The position numbers were made by a program, and so were the translations under genes. Below are positions 42,522 to 50,453 of a stretch of DNA of 50,453 nt, piece after piece. Each line of letters opens with the position of its first letter. Position 1 is the first letter of the stretch. The notes under the pieces are model-generated. The model searched no databases. It was given only the letters and a program-made list of their open reading frames with translations, and was not told where the DNA came from. The stretch comes from Sphingomonas asaccharolytica NBRC 15499 (GTDB lineage: Bacteria; Pseudomonadota; Alphaproteobacteria; Sphingomonadales; Sphingomonadaceae). The stretch spans positions 1 through 50,453 of the forward strand of contig NZ_BCYU01000032.1 in NCBI RefSeq assembly GCF_001598355.1. The letters run 5' to 3'.

Positions 42522-43827
42522 CCGCCGTTTCGCGCTGACCCTGGTCGGCTGGCTGGTCGCCTGCCTGCTCGCGCTGATCGCGCTGACGGTGGCGATCGCG
42601 ACCCCGGGCCTTGCCGCGGTGAGAATCGTCGCCGGCCTGCTGGTGCTCGGCATGGTGGGCGGCCTGCTTCATCATATCGACCGCACCAACCGCACCGTCG
42701 CGCGCTTTGTCGAAGCCTTGCGCTATGGCGATTTCTCGACGCGGTTCGACGGCCGCGGCGGCGCCGGGTTCGACACGTTGGGCGGCGCGCTCGATGCGGC
42801 GATGCGCGGGCTGCAAGCACAGCGCGATCGCACGGTCGAGGAGTTAAGGTTCCTCGAAGCCTTGACGGACGATGTTCCGGTGGCGCTGCTGACGGTCGAT
42901 GCCGATCATGGCGTGACATTGGTCAACAAGGCCGCACGGCGCCTGTTCGCCGCACATCAGGGCACGCGGCCGGAGGATTTCACCGTCTATGGCGAAACCT
43001 TCGCGGCGCGCCTGGCCGATGGCGCCGCGCCTGCCGCCGAACTGCTGTTGCTGCGATCGGCAACCGGACCGCAGCGCGCGATCGTGCGCAATGCCTCGCT
43101 CGAACGGCTCGGGCTGATGACGCGCGCGATCACGGTCGAACCCGTGCAAGGTACGCTCGACGCGATCGAGATGGCGGCGCAAACCGACCTGGTCCGCGTG
43201 CTCACTCACGAAATCCTCAATTCGCTGACGCCCGTGACCTCGCTTGCATCGAGCACCGCGGAGGTCCTGGCCGAGCCGGAGCCCGATCTCGACCTAGCGC
43301 GTACCGCCGCCGGGACGCTCGCGCGACGGGCCGAGGGGCTCGAATATTTCATCCGCTCCTACCGTGCGGTGGCGCATGTTCCCGACCCGCGCCGCCAGCG
43401 GTTCAAGGCGGCGTCCTTCGTGCGCGACCTCGAACGCCTGTTCGCCGCCGAATGGCCCGACATCGCGCTCGAGAGCGAGGTGACACCCGATCTCGAGCTC
43501 GATGCCGATCCCGATCTGCTCGCCCAGGCGCTGATCAACCTGTTGCGCAACGCCGCCCAGGCGACGCGCGAGCGGGACGAGCATCTGCTGGTCGAATTGC
43601 GGTTGCTCGGCGACGGCGCGGGGACGCGTATCCTGGTGTCGGACCGCGGTCCTGGCGTGCCGGAGGCAATGCGCAACGATATCTTCCTGCCGTTCTTCAC
43701 GACGCGGGCCAAGGGCACGGGCGTCGGCCTCAACCTGGTGCGCCAGATCGTGATCGCGCATGGCTGGACGATCGAGGTCGGCGAAGGGCCCGAAGGCGGC
43801 GCGGAGTTCAGGGTGTTCGTTCGGTAA
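42511..43827 (+). CDS. Sensor histidine kinase, partner of the divergent regulator
   Basis: The 438-residue kinase has two N-terminal membrane helices (about 8-27 and 33-52) with almost no periplasmic loop, a HAMP/PAS-like linker with VPVALLTVDADHGVTLVNKA near residue 130, the H-box LTHEILNSLTPV with H233, the N-box NLLRNAAQA, and G-boxes SDRGPGVPE and KGTGVGLNLVRQI. The H-box form HEILNSLTP is typical of NtrB/YfhK-like kinases. With so little periplasmic part, it likely senses a signal in the membrane or cytoplasm. It overlaps the regulator gene by 11 bp, so the two are co-translated. Confidence 0.92.
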   Translation: MGFDRRFALTLVGWLVACLLALIALTVAIATPGLAAVRIVAGLLVLGMVGGLLHHIDRTNRTVARFVEALRYGDFSTRFDGRGGAGFDTLGGALDAAMRGLQAQRDRTVEELRFLEALTDDVPVALLTVDADHGVTLVNKAARRLFAAHQGTRPEDFTVYGETFAARLADGAAPAAELLLLRSATGPQRAIVRNASLERLGLMTRAITVEPVQGTLDAIEMAAQTDLVRVLTHEILNSLTPVTSLASSTAEVLAEPEPDLDLARTAAGTLARRAEGLEYFIRSYRAVAHVPDPRRQRFKAASFVRDLERLFAAEWPDIALESEVTPDLELDADPDLLAQALINLLRNAAQATRERDEHLLVELRLLGDGAGTRILVSDRGPGVPEAMRNDIFLPFFTTRAKGTGVGLNLVRQIVIAHGWTIEVGEGPEGGAEFRVFVR

Positions 43828-43851
43828 GCACGGCTTGGATCCAGAACCCAC

Positions 43852-43959
43852 CGCTTCCCCGGCGAAGGCCGGGGCCTAGTCGCCGCGAACAATGTTTGAG
43901 AGCGATTAGTGCGCCAATAGACGGCACGAAGCTGGGCCCCGGCCTTCGCCGGGGAAGCG
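43852..43959. repeat. Perfect 25-bp inverted repeat between convergent genes
   Basis: The left arm at 43852-43876 (begins CGCTTCCCCGGCGAAGGCC) and right arm at 43935-43959 (ends CGCCGGGGAAGCG) are exact reverse complements, 58 bp apart. Each arm also holds a small internal hairpin, CCCCGGCGAAGGCCGGGG. It sits between the kinase stop and the convergent dinB stop and may act as a bidirectional transcript end. There is no T-run, so it looks more like a REP-type element. Confidence 0.85.
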
Positions 43960-43963
43960 TTTA

Positions 43964-45058
43964 TTAGGTGTTGGAAAGCAGATTCAGCTCCGGCTCCCCT
44001 GCCCCCTCTTCCTCCAGCGTCGCCAGGGTCACCCCCACCAGCCTGATCCCTGCCCGCAACGGAAACAACGTCGCCACCAGCCGCTCGGCCACCACGATCA
44101 GATCGGCATGGCTGGCGATAGCACCGCTCAGCGTCTTGCTCCGCGTGACGATGCGGAAATCGGCGTAACGCACCTTCACCACCACGGTCTTGCCCGTCGT
44201 CCGGGTTCGCTCGCACCATGCCCAGACCTGGTCGGCCATCCGCCGGACTTGCTCGATTACCTGGTCCGGCGTGGTCAGATCCTGTTCGAAAGTGGTTTCC
44301 GATCCTGACGATTTGCGGGGTCGGTCTGGGGTGACCTCGCGATCGTCCTCGCCGCGCGCGATCTTGTGGTACCACAAGCCAGATTTGCCGAAATGCGCCT
44401 GGAGGAACGCAGGATCCCGCTCGCGCAGATCGGCGCCGGTGACGATCCCCAGCCGGTTGAGCTTTTCCGCGGTGCGCGGTCCGATGCCGTGGAACCGTCC
44501 GACCTCCAGTCCGGCGACGAACTCCGCGCCGGTCCCCGGCGGGATGACGAATTGCCCATTGGGCTTGTTGTGATCCGAAGCCAGCTTGGCAAGGAACTTA
44601 TTGTACGAAATCCCCGCCGATGCGGTCAGCGCGGTCGCGTCGAAAATGCGCGCGCGAATCTCGCGCGCGGTAGCGGTGGCGGAAGGGAGTTCGCGCAGAT
44701 TGGCCGTGACGTCGAGATAGGCTTCGTCGAGCGACAGCGGCTCGACCAGCGGGGTGTACTCCTCGAAGATATCGCGGATCTGGCGCGAGGCGCTGCGATA
44801 GACGTCGAACCGGTGCGGCACGAAGATCAGATCGGGACATCGGCGCAAAGCGACGACCGAGGGCATCGCCGACCGCACGCCGAATGTGCGCGCTTCATAG
44901 CTCGCCGCCGCGACCACGCCTCGGCCGGTCGCCGATCCCACCGCCACCGGCCGCCCGCGCAACGCCGGGTCGTCGCGCTGTTCGACCGAGGCGAAAAAGG
45001 CATCCATGTCGATATGGATGATCTTGCGATTGGCTGTTGGCTGATTGCGTTGGAACAT
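43964..45058 (-). CDS. dinB: DNA polymerase IV
   Basis: The 364-residue Y-family polymerase carries out translesion synthesis. Visible are the catalytic IHIDMDAFFASVEQRDDP at the start and the second acidic site PLSLDEAYLDV near residue 105, the AGISYNKFLAKLASDHNKP segment, the helix-hairpin-helix region with FHGIGPRTAEKLNRLGI, and the little-finger domain. Length is normal, but the last residues (ELNLLSNT) show no recognisable beta-clamp motif. The ATG at 45058 is used; a TTG three bases earlier is less likely. I found no GTTC-N7-GTTC LexA box of the alphaproteobacterial type upstream. Confidence 0.95.
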   Translation of the reverse strand: MFQRNQPTANRKIIHIDMDAFFASVEQRDDPALRGRPVAVGSATGRGVVAAASYEARTFGVRSAMPSVVALRRCPDLIFVPHRFDVYRSASRQIRDIFEEYTPLVEPLSLDEAYLDVTANLRELPSATATAREIRARIFDATALTASAGISYNKFLAKLASDHNKPNGQFVIPPGTGAEFVAGLEVGRFHGIGPRTAEKLNRLGIVTGADLRERDPAFLQAHFGKSGLWYHKIARGEDDREVTPDRPRKSSGSETTFEQDLTTPDQVIEQVRRMADQVWAWCERTRTTGKTVVVKVRYADFRIVTRSKTLSGAIASHADLIVVAERLVATLFPLRAGIRLVGVTLATLEEEGAGEPELNLLSNT

Positions 45059-45154
45059 CAACGGCTTCGCTCGAACTCAAGTTGGCTACAGTGGGGCGAA
45101 AACTCCCCCCGCTTCCGGCACCGAGATTACCTCGGGATTGCTCGCAGAGCCAGC

Positions 45155-45955
45155 GTGAAAAGGAACAGAACCAGAAAACCGCCAATCGGAATCACGATCA
45201 CTACCGTCCGTGCTCTACCTCTATCGGAACCCGGCAAAAAGCATTTTCAGTGGGATCGTGAGGTCAGGGGATTCGGCGCCTACCGGACTTCCGGAGGCCA
45301 AGTCATGTTTGTTTATCACTATCGCATGCCGTACCAACGCGCGAGACGGGTAAAGGTCGGTCAACTTGGCGAGATGACCCCAGCGCAGGCTCGCGAAATC
45401 GCTCGAACTTGGGCCTATGAACGACGCCAAGGCGTAGATCCAATTGAGAAGCGACGGGCCGCTGCCCGAGAGGCAGAGGCCGACGAGAAGCTCAAGCTGG
45501 GCAAATATACACCAGATTATCTTGAACGTGTCGTCCGAATTGACGTGGCAGGCTTGCTCGCCGACATTCGTATAGATCAGCTGCGTGTCGACGACGTCGA
45601 CCAATTTCTACAGGACCTCTCGAAGCGATCAAAATCCGCCCAGAACATGGGTCTCATCTACCTCAAGGTTTTGATTAACGACGCCAAGCGGCGGGGCACG
45701 ATAACCAGCTCGGAAGCTTTCAGCATGTTCCTGCCACCCCAAGTGGTCAATATTATGGAACGTCAACAACCCGACTTGAGGCGACGCATTGGCTTCGTGT
45801 TCACCTTCGACAGTACCCGGTCGACGGTGGTCAGCACCCAGGCGAAGAATACGCTCGATGCCAATATACACCGTCGCATGGAGCTTGCGATGGCGCTGGG
45901 GTCGGTCATCGCGCTGCTGGCGTTGGTCGCTTTTGCCAGGATGAGGCGGGTTTAG
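45155..45955 (+). pseudogene. Remnant tyrosine-recombinase integrase with a hydrophobic tail
   Basis: The 266-codon frame starts at GTG 45155 (weak ribosome site). Residues about 15-105 match the arm-binding domain of P4-type integrases (REVRGFGAYRTSGGQVMFVY, GQLGEMTPAQAREIARTWAY, RRQGVDPIEKRRAA). A core-binding-like helical part follows (IDQLRVDDVDQFLQDL, MGLIYLKVLINDAKRRG). The catalytic domain with the Arg-His-Arg-Tyr residues is missing. From about residue 210 the frame continues into unrelated sequence ending in a membrane helix, MELAMALGSVIALLALVAFA. Base composition is clearly less GC-rich than around it. It is probably the scar of an old insertion; the tail could be a separate small gene. 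Confidence 0.7.
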
Positions 45956-45984
45956 GGACTGCCCTCGGCCCGCCGAAACCAGGT

Positions 45985-46113
45985 CTATTCGAACAGCAAT
46001 TTCGCCGCATCATCCCTGCAGATCGGCTGCCTGAGCTCGGGCTTGCAGCTATGTTCGGGGTCGCCGTGGACATCGATCGCGATCAGATCGGTAACATCCG
46101 CGACACTGCGCAT
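45985..46113 (-). CDS. Small protein of 42 residues at the end of the ferulate operon
   Basis: An ATG at 46113, one base after the ferA stop (TGA-G-ATG), opens a 42-codon frame ending at TAG 45985: MRSVADVTDLIAIDVHGDPE, then HSCKPELRQPIC and RDDAAKLLFE. GGAGAG lies 5 bases upstream inside the ferA end, so translation could be coupled. It has two cysteines, is acidic and has no membrane segment. I do not recognise it. The position and ribosome site favour a real gene, but the length allows chance. Confidence 0.45.
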   Translation of the reverse strand: MRSVADVTDLIAIDVHGDPEHSCKPELRQPICRDDAAKLLFE

Positions 46114-46114
46114 C

Positions 46115-48232
46115 TCAGCTCTCCGCCAGGATCAGTGCATCGAGCGCGACCGCGCCCTCCCCCTTGGGATAAATGACGACCGGGTTGAGATCGACCTCGC
46201 GGATCGCCGGCGTGCCGAGCAGCGCGCGGCCGAGCGTCGCGACAAGCTCGGCAACAGCGTCGACATCGAGCGCCGGGCTACCGCGCCAGCCGTCCAGCAG
46301 CGCGCCGCTCTTGAGCTTGCGCAACTCGCTCGCGACTGCCGAAGCGGACAGCCCGGCCGGCAACAGGCGAACGTCTTTCAATATCTCGGCCTGGACGCCG
46401 CCGAATCCGACAAGGACGACCGGACCCCATTCGGGATCGTTGCGTGCGCCCACGATCAACTCAACGCCGCGCGCGCCCATCTTCTCAACCAGCACTCCGT
46501 CCAGCCGCGCGCCGGGCGCATGAGCGGCAAGATTCGCCTGCAGTTGCAGCCAACCTGCGGCGAGCTCATCGGCGTCGCCGAGCCCGAGCACCACGCCCCC
46601 GACGTCGCTCTTGTGCGAAAGTTCGCGCGCCTGCGCCTTGAGCACGACTGGGTAGCCGATGCGGTCGGCGATCGCGCGTGCTTCGTCCGCGGTTCGTGCC
46701 AGTGCCCCTTGCGGGAAACGCACGCCGGTCGGCGCGAGCGCGGCCTTCGCGGCGTGTTCGGGGATCACCCCGCCGTGCGGCAGGTCGAGCGCGATGGGCG
46801 CGGCCGTCGTACCGCCCTCCCCGCGCGCCGCGGCCAGCCGGGCGATCGCGCGAAAGGCGCGGTCGGGCGAGGGAAAATAGCAGACGCCGAGGTCGCGCAG
46901 CCCGGCGATATACTCGGCCGGTACCGGCGCCCCGTCGTCGAGGCCGGCGAAGATGACTGGTTTTTGCGGCGCCAGCGCGCGGATCGCGGCGATGATCGGC
47001 TCGAACTTCAACTTCGATGTCGCGACATCGGTCTGGATGATGCCGAGCACGATGCTGCCATAGGCGTCGTCGGCGAGCAGCGGCGCCAGCGTGCGACGAT
47101 AAAGGTCCGGATCGACCAACGCCTGCGCGGTCAGGTCCATCGGGTTGCTGACCGGGATGAAATCGGGGATCGCAGCGCGCAAGGCGGAATAGGTATCGGG
47201 AGACGGCGGCGGAAGCGGCAGGCCGATCGCCTCGCACAGATCCAGCGTGAGCGCCTTGAAGGCGCCCGATTCGGTCAGCACCGCGGTACCGCCGGCCTCG
47301 ATCGAGCCGGCACGGATGGCCAGGTCGACGACGTCGCCGAGTTCCTCCAGCCCATCGACCAATACGACGCCGGCATGCTCGACCAATGTCTTCATGACTT
47401 GCCAGTCGCCCGCCATCGCGCCGGTGTGCGTGGCGGCGGAGTCGCGCGCTGCGCTCGACTTGCCGGGATGAAGCAGGACGATCGTCTTGCCCGCGGCACG
47501 GGCCTTTTCGGCCAATGCCAGGAACCGCTTGGGCCGGCGGAACTGCTCGACGATCATCGCGATCACGCGGGTGTGATCGGCATCGATCAGATACTCGACA
47601 TAATCCTCCGCGCCCGATGCCGCTTCGTTGCCGGTCGAGACCGAAATCGAGATGCCCAGCCCCTTCGACATCAGGGTCGTGCCGAGCACGACCGCCATTG
47701 CCCCCGATTGCGACACGATGCCGACCCCGGGCCTGTCGCCGAGCCGCTCGGCGGGCGTTTCGACGAAGGTCAGCGCGATCCCGTCGACATAATTGGTCAT
47801 GCCCAGGCAATTGGGGCCTTCGACCACCATCCCGCTTTGTTCGGCGATCGCCGCGAGCTCGCGTTGCGCGGCGAGCCCTTCCTCGCCCCCCTCGGCAAAT
47901 CCCGCGGCGAAGATCACCACAGCGCCTACTCCACGCGCGGCCAGCCCGCGCACCGTGTCGAGTACCGCGGCGCCGGGAATCGCGAGTACCGCGGCGTCGA
48001 CATCGTCGGGCAGATCGGCGACGGAGCGCAAGCACGGGCGTCCGGCGAGTTGATCGTGCTTGGGATTGATCAGGTGGATGTCGCCGCCAAAGCCGTGAAG
48101 CTCCAGATTGGCGAGCACCTGGTTACCCAGCGCGCCGGCGCGCTCGGATACGCCGAGGATGGCGACCGATCGTGCACGCAACAGCCGGTCGAGCGGACGC
48201 ACCGCCGGGTGCGCGAGTATGTCGGTCGCCAT
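46115..48232 (-). CDS. ferA: Feruloyl-CoA synthetase-like, NDP-forming acyl-CoA synthetase
   Basis: The 705-residue protein is an ADP-forming acyl-CoA synthetase: CoA-binding domain (about 10-130; SVAILGVSERAGALGNQVLA), succinyl-CoA-ligase-like domains (about 140-460) with the phospho-histidine region DSAATHTGAMAGDW, and a C-terminal ATP-grasp domain (about 480-705) with YPVVLKAQARELSHKSDVGG. Sphingobium SYK-6 FerA, a feruloyl-CoA synthetase, belongs to this family, and the next gene upstream is a feruloyl-CoA hydratase/lyase, so ferulate or another hydroxycinnamate is the likely substrate. AAGGGAC precedes the ATG at 48232; a longer frame to 48337 overlaps ferB and is not used. Confidence 0.87.
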   Translation of the reverse strand: MATDILAHPAVRPLDRLLRARSVAILGVSERAGALGNQVLANLELHGFGGDIHLINPKHDQLAGRPCLRSVADLPDDVDAAVLAIPGAAVLDTVRGLAARGVGAVVIFAAGFAEGGEEGLAAQRELAAIAEQSGMVVEGPNCLGMTNYVDGIALTFVETPAERLGDRPGVGIVSQSGAMAVVLGTTLMSKGLGISISVSTGNEAASGAEDYVEYLIDADHTRVIAMIVEQFRRPKRFLALAEKARAAGKTIVLLHPGKSSAARDSAATHTGAMAGDWQVMKTLVEHAGVVLVDGLEELGDVVDLAIRAGSIEAGGTAVLTESGAFKALTLDLCEAIGLPLPPPSPDTYSALRAAIPDFIPVSNPMDLTAQALVDPDLYRRTLAPLLADDAYGSIVLGIIQTDVATSKLKFEPIIAAIRALAPQKPVIFAGLDDGAPVPAEYIAGLRDLGVCYFPSPDRAFRAIARLAAARGEGGTTAAPIALDLPHGGVIPEHAAKAALAPTGVRFPQGALARTADEARAIADRIGYPVVLKAQARELSHKSDVGGVVLGLGDADELAAGWLQLQANLAAHAPGARLDGVLVEKMGARGVELIVGARNDPEWGPVVLVGFGGVQAEILKDVRLLPAGLSASAVASELRKLKSGALLDGWRGSPALDVDAVAELVATLGRALLGTPAIREVDLNPVVIYPKGEGAVALDALILAES

Positions 48233-48242
48233 GTCCCTTGCC

Positions 48243-49079
48243 TCAGGCCGATTGCTTGCTCCTGTCGTACGCGCCCAGCCCCGGCTTGAACGTCTTGTCG
48301 TCGATGAACTGCTTGATGCCTTCCTTGCGGCCCTCATTGTCGTAGCTGTTGGCCGCTTCCTGCGCGCGGATCAGGTAATCCTCGGCATCGTCATAGCTCA
48401 TCGGCCCGACGCGGCGCATGGCGTCCTTGGTCGCCTTCAGCGCGACGGGATTCTTCTTGAGCAGCACGGTCGCGACTTCGGTCACGCGCGCTTTCAGCGC
48501 ATCGAGCGGCAACGCCTCGTTGACCAGGCCCCAGTCTGCGGCGGTCTTGCCATCGATATTCTCGCCCATCATCGCGTGGTACATCGCCTTGCGGAACGGC
48601 AGCAATTCCTGCGCGACCTTGGTCGCGCCGCCACCGGGCAGAATCCCCCAGTTGATCTCGCTGAGACCGAACTGCGCCTCCTCGGCGGCGAAGGCGAGAT
48701 CGCAGGCGAACAGCGGTCCATAACCCCCGCCGAAGCACCAGCCGTTGACCATCGCGATCGTCGGCTTCTGATACCAGCGCAGGCGCCGCCACCAGCCATA
48801 AGCCTCACGCTGCGCCTTGCGGGTCGCGGGCAGACCCAGCGCTTCGGTCTCACGGAAATATTCCTTGAGGTCCATGCCGGCCGACCATGCGCTGCCTTCG
48901 CCGGTGAGCACCAGGACGCCGACATCGTCGCGATATTCGAGCGCGTCCAGAACGTCCATCATCTCGCGATTGAGGGTGGGCGACATGCAGTTGCGCTTGT
49001 CCGGACGATTGAATTTCACCCAGGCGATATTGTCGATCACGTCGTAGGCAACGGTGCCCTGTGGGCTGGTAATGGTCAT
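48243..49079 (-). CDS. ferB: p-Hydroxycinnamoyl-CoA hydratase/lyase (feruloyl-CoA hydratase/lyase)
   Basis: The 278-residue crotonase-fold enzyme would hydrate feruloyl-CoA and split it to vanillin and acetyl-CoA. Residues that mark this subgroup are visible: Tyr74 in AGMDLKEYFRE, Glu141 in GLSEINWGILPGG (catalytic acid), the oxyanion loop WCFGGGYGPL, and Tyr235 in SYDDAEDYL, corresponding to Tyr75, Glu143 and Tyr239 of the Pseudomonas enzyme. AGGGAAAA precedes the ATG. It lies 27 bp after the aldehyde dehydrogenase and 10 bp before ferA, so the three are one transcript. Confidence 0.92.
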   Translation of the reverse strand: MTITSPQGTVAYDVIDNIAWVKFNRPDKRNCMSPTLNREMMDVLDALEYRDDVGVLVLTGEGSAWSAGMDLKEYFRETEALGLPATRKAQREAYGWWRRLRWYQKPTIAMVNGWCFGGGYGPLFACDLAFAAEEAQFGLSEINWGILPGGGATKVAQELLPFRKAMYHAMMGENIDGKTAADWGLVNEALPLDALKARVTEVATVLLKKNPVALKATKDAMRRVGPMSYDDAEDYLIRAQEAANSYDNEGRKEGIKQFIDDKTFKPGLGAYDRSKQSA

Positions 49080-49106
49080 TGCATTTTCCCTGTTCGGATG
49101 ATCTGG

Positions 49107-50453
49107 TCAGATGGGGTAGTGGCCGGGCAACGTCTCGATCGTGACCCAACGCAATTCGGTGAAACTGTCGATGCCCGCCTTGCCGCCGAAACGGCCATAG
49201 CCCGAGGCCTTGGTGCCCCCGAACGGCATCTGCGCCTCATCATGCACGGTCGGACCATTGACGTGGCAGATGCCCGACTTGATCTGGCGGGCGACACGCA
49301 GGCCACGCGCGGTGTCGCGCGTGAATACGGCCGCCGACAGGCCGTATTCTGTGTCGTTGGCCAGCGCGATCGCATCGGCTTCATCCTTCGCCCGGATGAT
49401 GCCGACGACCGGACCGAAGCTTTCGTCGCGGAACAGCTTCATCGCCGGCGTCACCTTGTCGATGACATGCGCGGGCATCAATACCCCGTCCGCATCTCCG
49501 CCGACCAGTGTTTCGGCGCCGGCGGCGACGGCATCGTCGATCAGGCTTTTCACATGCGCGACGGTCTTCGCGTCGACCACCGCGCCCAGCGGCGTCTTGC
49601 CCTCGCGCGGATCGCCGACCGGCATCGATCCGACCTTTTCCCTGAACTTGGCCGCGAACGCGTCGGCCACCGCGTCGACGACGATGATCCGCTCGGTCGA
49701 CATGCAAATCTGGCCGGAATTCATGAAAGCGCCGAACGCAGCGGCCTTCACCGCTTCATCGAGATCGGCGTCGTCGAGCACGATGAACGGCGCCTTGCCA
49801 CCGAGTTCGAGCAACACGGGCTTCAGATGTTCGGCGGCGCGTTTGGCGATGATTCGGCCGACCGCGGTCGATCCGGTGAAGTTGATACGGCGCACCGCGG
49901 GATGATCGATCAACGCCCCGACCACCTCGCCGGCATCGGCGGGGGCGTTGGTGACCAGATTGACCGCGCCCTTTGGCAGCCCGGCTTCGTTGAATGCCTC
50001 GACGATCAGCGCGTGGGTGCGCGGGCATTGCTCGCTGGCCTTGAGCACCACGGTGTTGCCACAGGCGAGCGGCACGGCGATCGCGCGGACGCCCAGAATG
50101 ATCGGCGCGTTCCATGGCGCGATTCCCAGGATCACGCCGACCGGCTCGCGCAGCGCCATCGCGATGCAGCCGGGCTTGTCGGACGGAATGACCTCTCCGC
50201 CGATCTGCGTCGTCAGTGCCGCTGCCTCGCGCACCATCCCGGCGGCGAGCACCAGGTTGAATCGCGCCCAGCCCTCGGTGGCGCCGATCTCACCCATCAT
50301 CGCGTCGACGAAAGCGTCGGCCTTCGCCTCAAGCGCGTCGGCCGCCTTGTTGAGCAGCGCGCGGCGAGCATTGGGGCCGAGCGCCGACCAGGCCGGGAAC
50401 GCAGTCTCGGCGGCATCGGCGGCGGCCGCTGCGTCGGCCGCGATCGCGGCAGC
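49107..50453 (-). CDS. ligV: Vanillin/benzaldehyde-type aldehyde dehydrogenase (partial)
   Basis: At least 448 codons are visible; the frame runs through the right edge, so the N-terminus is missing (a typical enzyme has about 480 residues). The NAD-binding and catalytic features are present: WNAPIILGVRAIAVPLACGN, FTGSTAVGRIIAKRAAEHLK, the glutamate in LELGGKAPFIVLDD and the nucleophile cysteine in NSGQICMSTERIIV. Together with ferB and ferA it forms a ferulate-to-vanillate route, so vanillin is the likely substrate, as for SYK-6 LigV. The symbol is given by context and resemblance. It is the first of the three genes seen here; the promoter lies outside the window. Confidence 0.85.
   Translation of the reverse strand, partial: AAAIAADAAAAADAAETAFPAWSALGPNARRALLNKAADALEAKADAFVDAMMGEIGATEGWARFNLVLAAGMVREAAALTTQIGGEVIPSDKPGCIAMALREPVGVILGIAPWNAPIILGVRAIAVPLACGNTVVLKASEQCPRTHALIVEAFNEAGLPKGAVNLVTNAPADAGEVVGALIDHPAVRRINFTGSTAVGRIIAKRAAEHLKPVLLELGGKAPFIVLDDADLDEAVKAAAFGAFMNSGQICMSTERIIVVDAVADAFAAKFREKVGSMPVGDPREGKTPLGAVVDAKTVAHVKSLIDDAVAAGAETLVGGDADGVLMPAHVIDKVTPAMKLFRDESFGPVVGIIRAKDEADAIALANDTEYGLSAAVFTRDTARGLRVARQIKSGICHVNGPTVHDEAQMPFGGTKASGYGRFGGKAGIDSFTELRWVTIETLPGHYPI

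Noticed and set aside
44990..45154. LexA box upstream of dinB
   Set aside because: GTTC occurs more than once but never as GTTC-N7-GTTC; the nearest pair is 16 bp apart.
45985..46113. The 45956-46114 gap as a plain intergenic region
   Set aside because: A frame with a good ribosome site directly behind the ferA stop was found, so it is listed as a low-confidence gene instead.
46043..48289. Open frame of 748 codons on the plus strand opposite ferA
   Set aside because: Antisense shadow; the ferA frame has complete domains and operon spacing.

Overview
The window is GC-rich, densely coded chromosomal DNA from an alphaproteobacterium, most likely a sphingomonad (Sphingomonas or a close relative). 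The reasons are the RpoB/RpoC sequences, a large TonB-dependent receptor, a feruloyl-CoA synthetase of the NDP-forming type known from Sphingobium SYK-6, and dispersed CCCTCTCCCG hairpin repeats. The assignment rests on family knowledge; no search was run.

Layout. 1-9.8 kb: the start of a secreted protein on the minus strand, a small exported protein, then rpoB-rpoC behind their own consensus promoter, with a composite hairpin repeat in the rpoB-rpoC spacer. 9.9-15.1 kb: a TonB-dependent receptor, then a tight operon of a Tat-exported metallophosphoesterase, a cupredoxin, an ECF sigma factor and a zinc-finger anti-sigma factor. 15.2-20.6 kb: a DUF1993 protein, a phospholipase-D-like protein, the modABC molybdate transporter (modB seems to start at CTG), and a soxR gene divergent from a monooxygenase-like gene across a recognisable SoxR box. 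20.6-30.9 kb, all minus strand: a GH18/deacetylase/glycosyltransferase fusion, a GT4 glycosyltransferase, a membrane protein, a second deacetylase, a spermidine-synthase-like protein, lepA, a NadR-like kinase and pnuC. 31.0-33.6 kb, plus strand: a CsgG-like secreted protein, a second copy of the composite repeat, a ferredoxin-NADP reductase and tRNA-Pro(CGG).

33.7-43.8 kb is the most interesting region. It holds a MacAB-like exporter operon (membrane fusion protein, ATPase, two tandem FtsX permeases of about 835 residues) divergent from an NtrC-family response regulator and histidine kinase. The 364-bp divergent region carries four TGTCCG-N4-CGGACA boxes (three exact, one degenerate), a good sigma-54 promoter reading towards the exporter, a near-sigma-54 promoter reading towards the regulator, and a previously uncalled 74-residue membrane ORF whose stop overlaps the membrane fusion protein start.

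43.9-50.5 kb: a 25-bp inverted repeat, dinB, a remnant integrase with a hydrophobic tail, then on the minus strand a ferulate operon (vanillin dehydrogenase, feruloyl-CoA hydratase/lyase, feruloyl-CoA synthetase) ending in an uncalled 42-codon ORF. No rRNA, CRISPR array, intact insertion sequence or prophage was seen.
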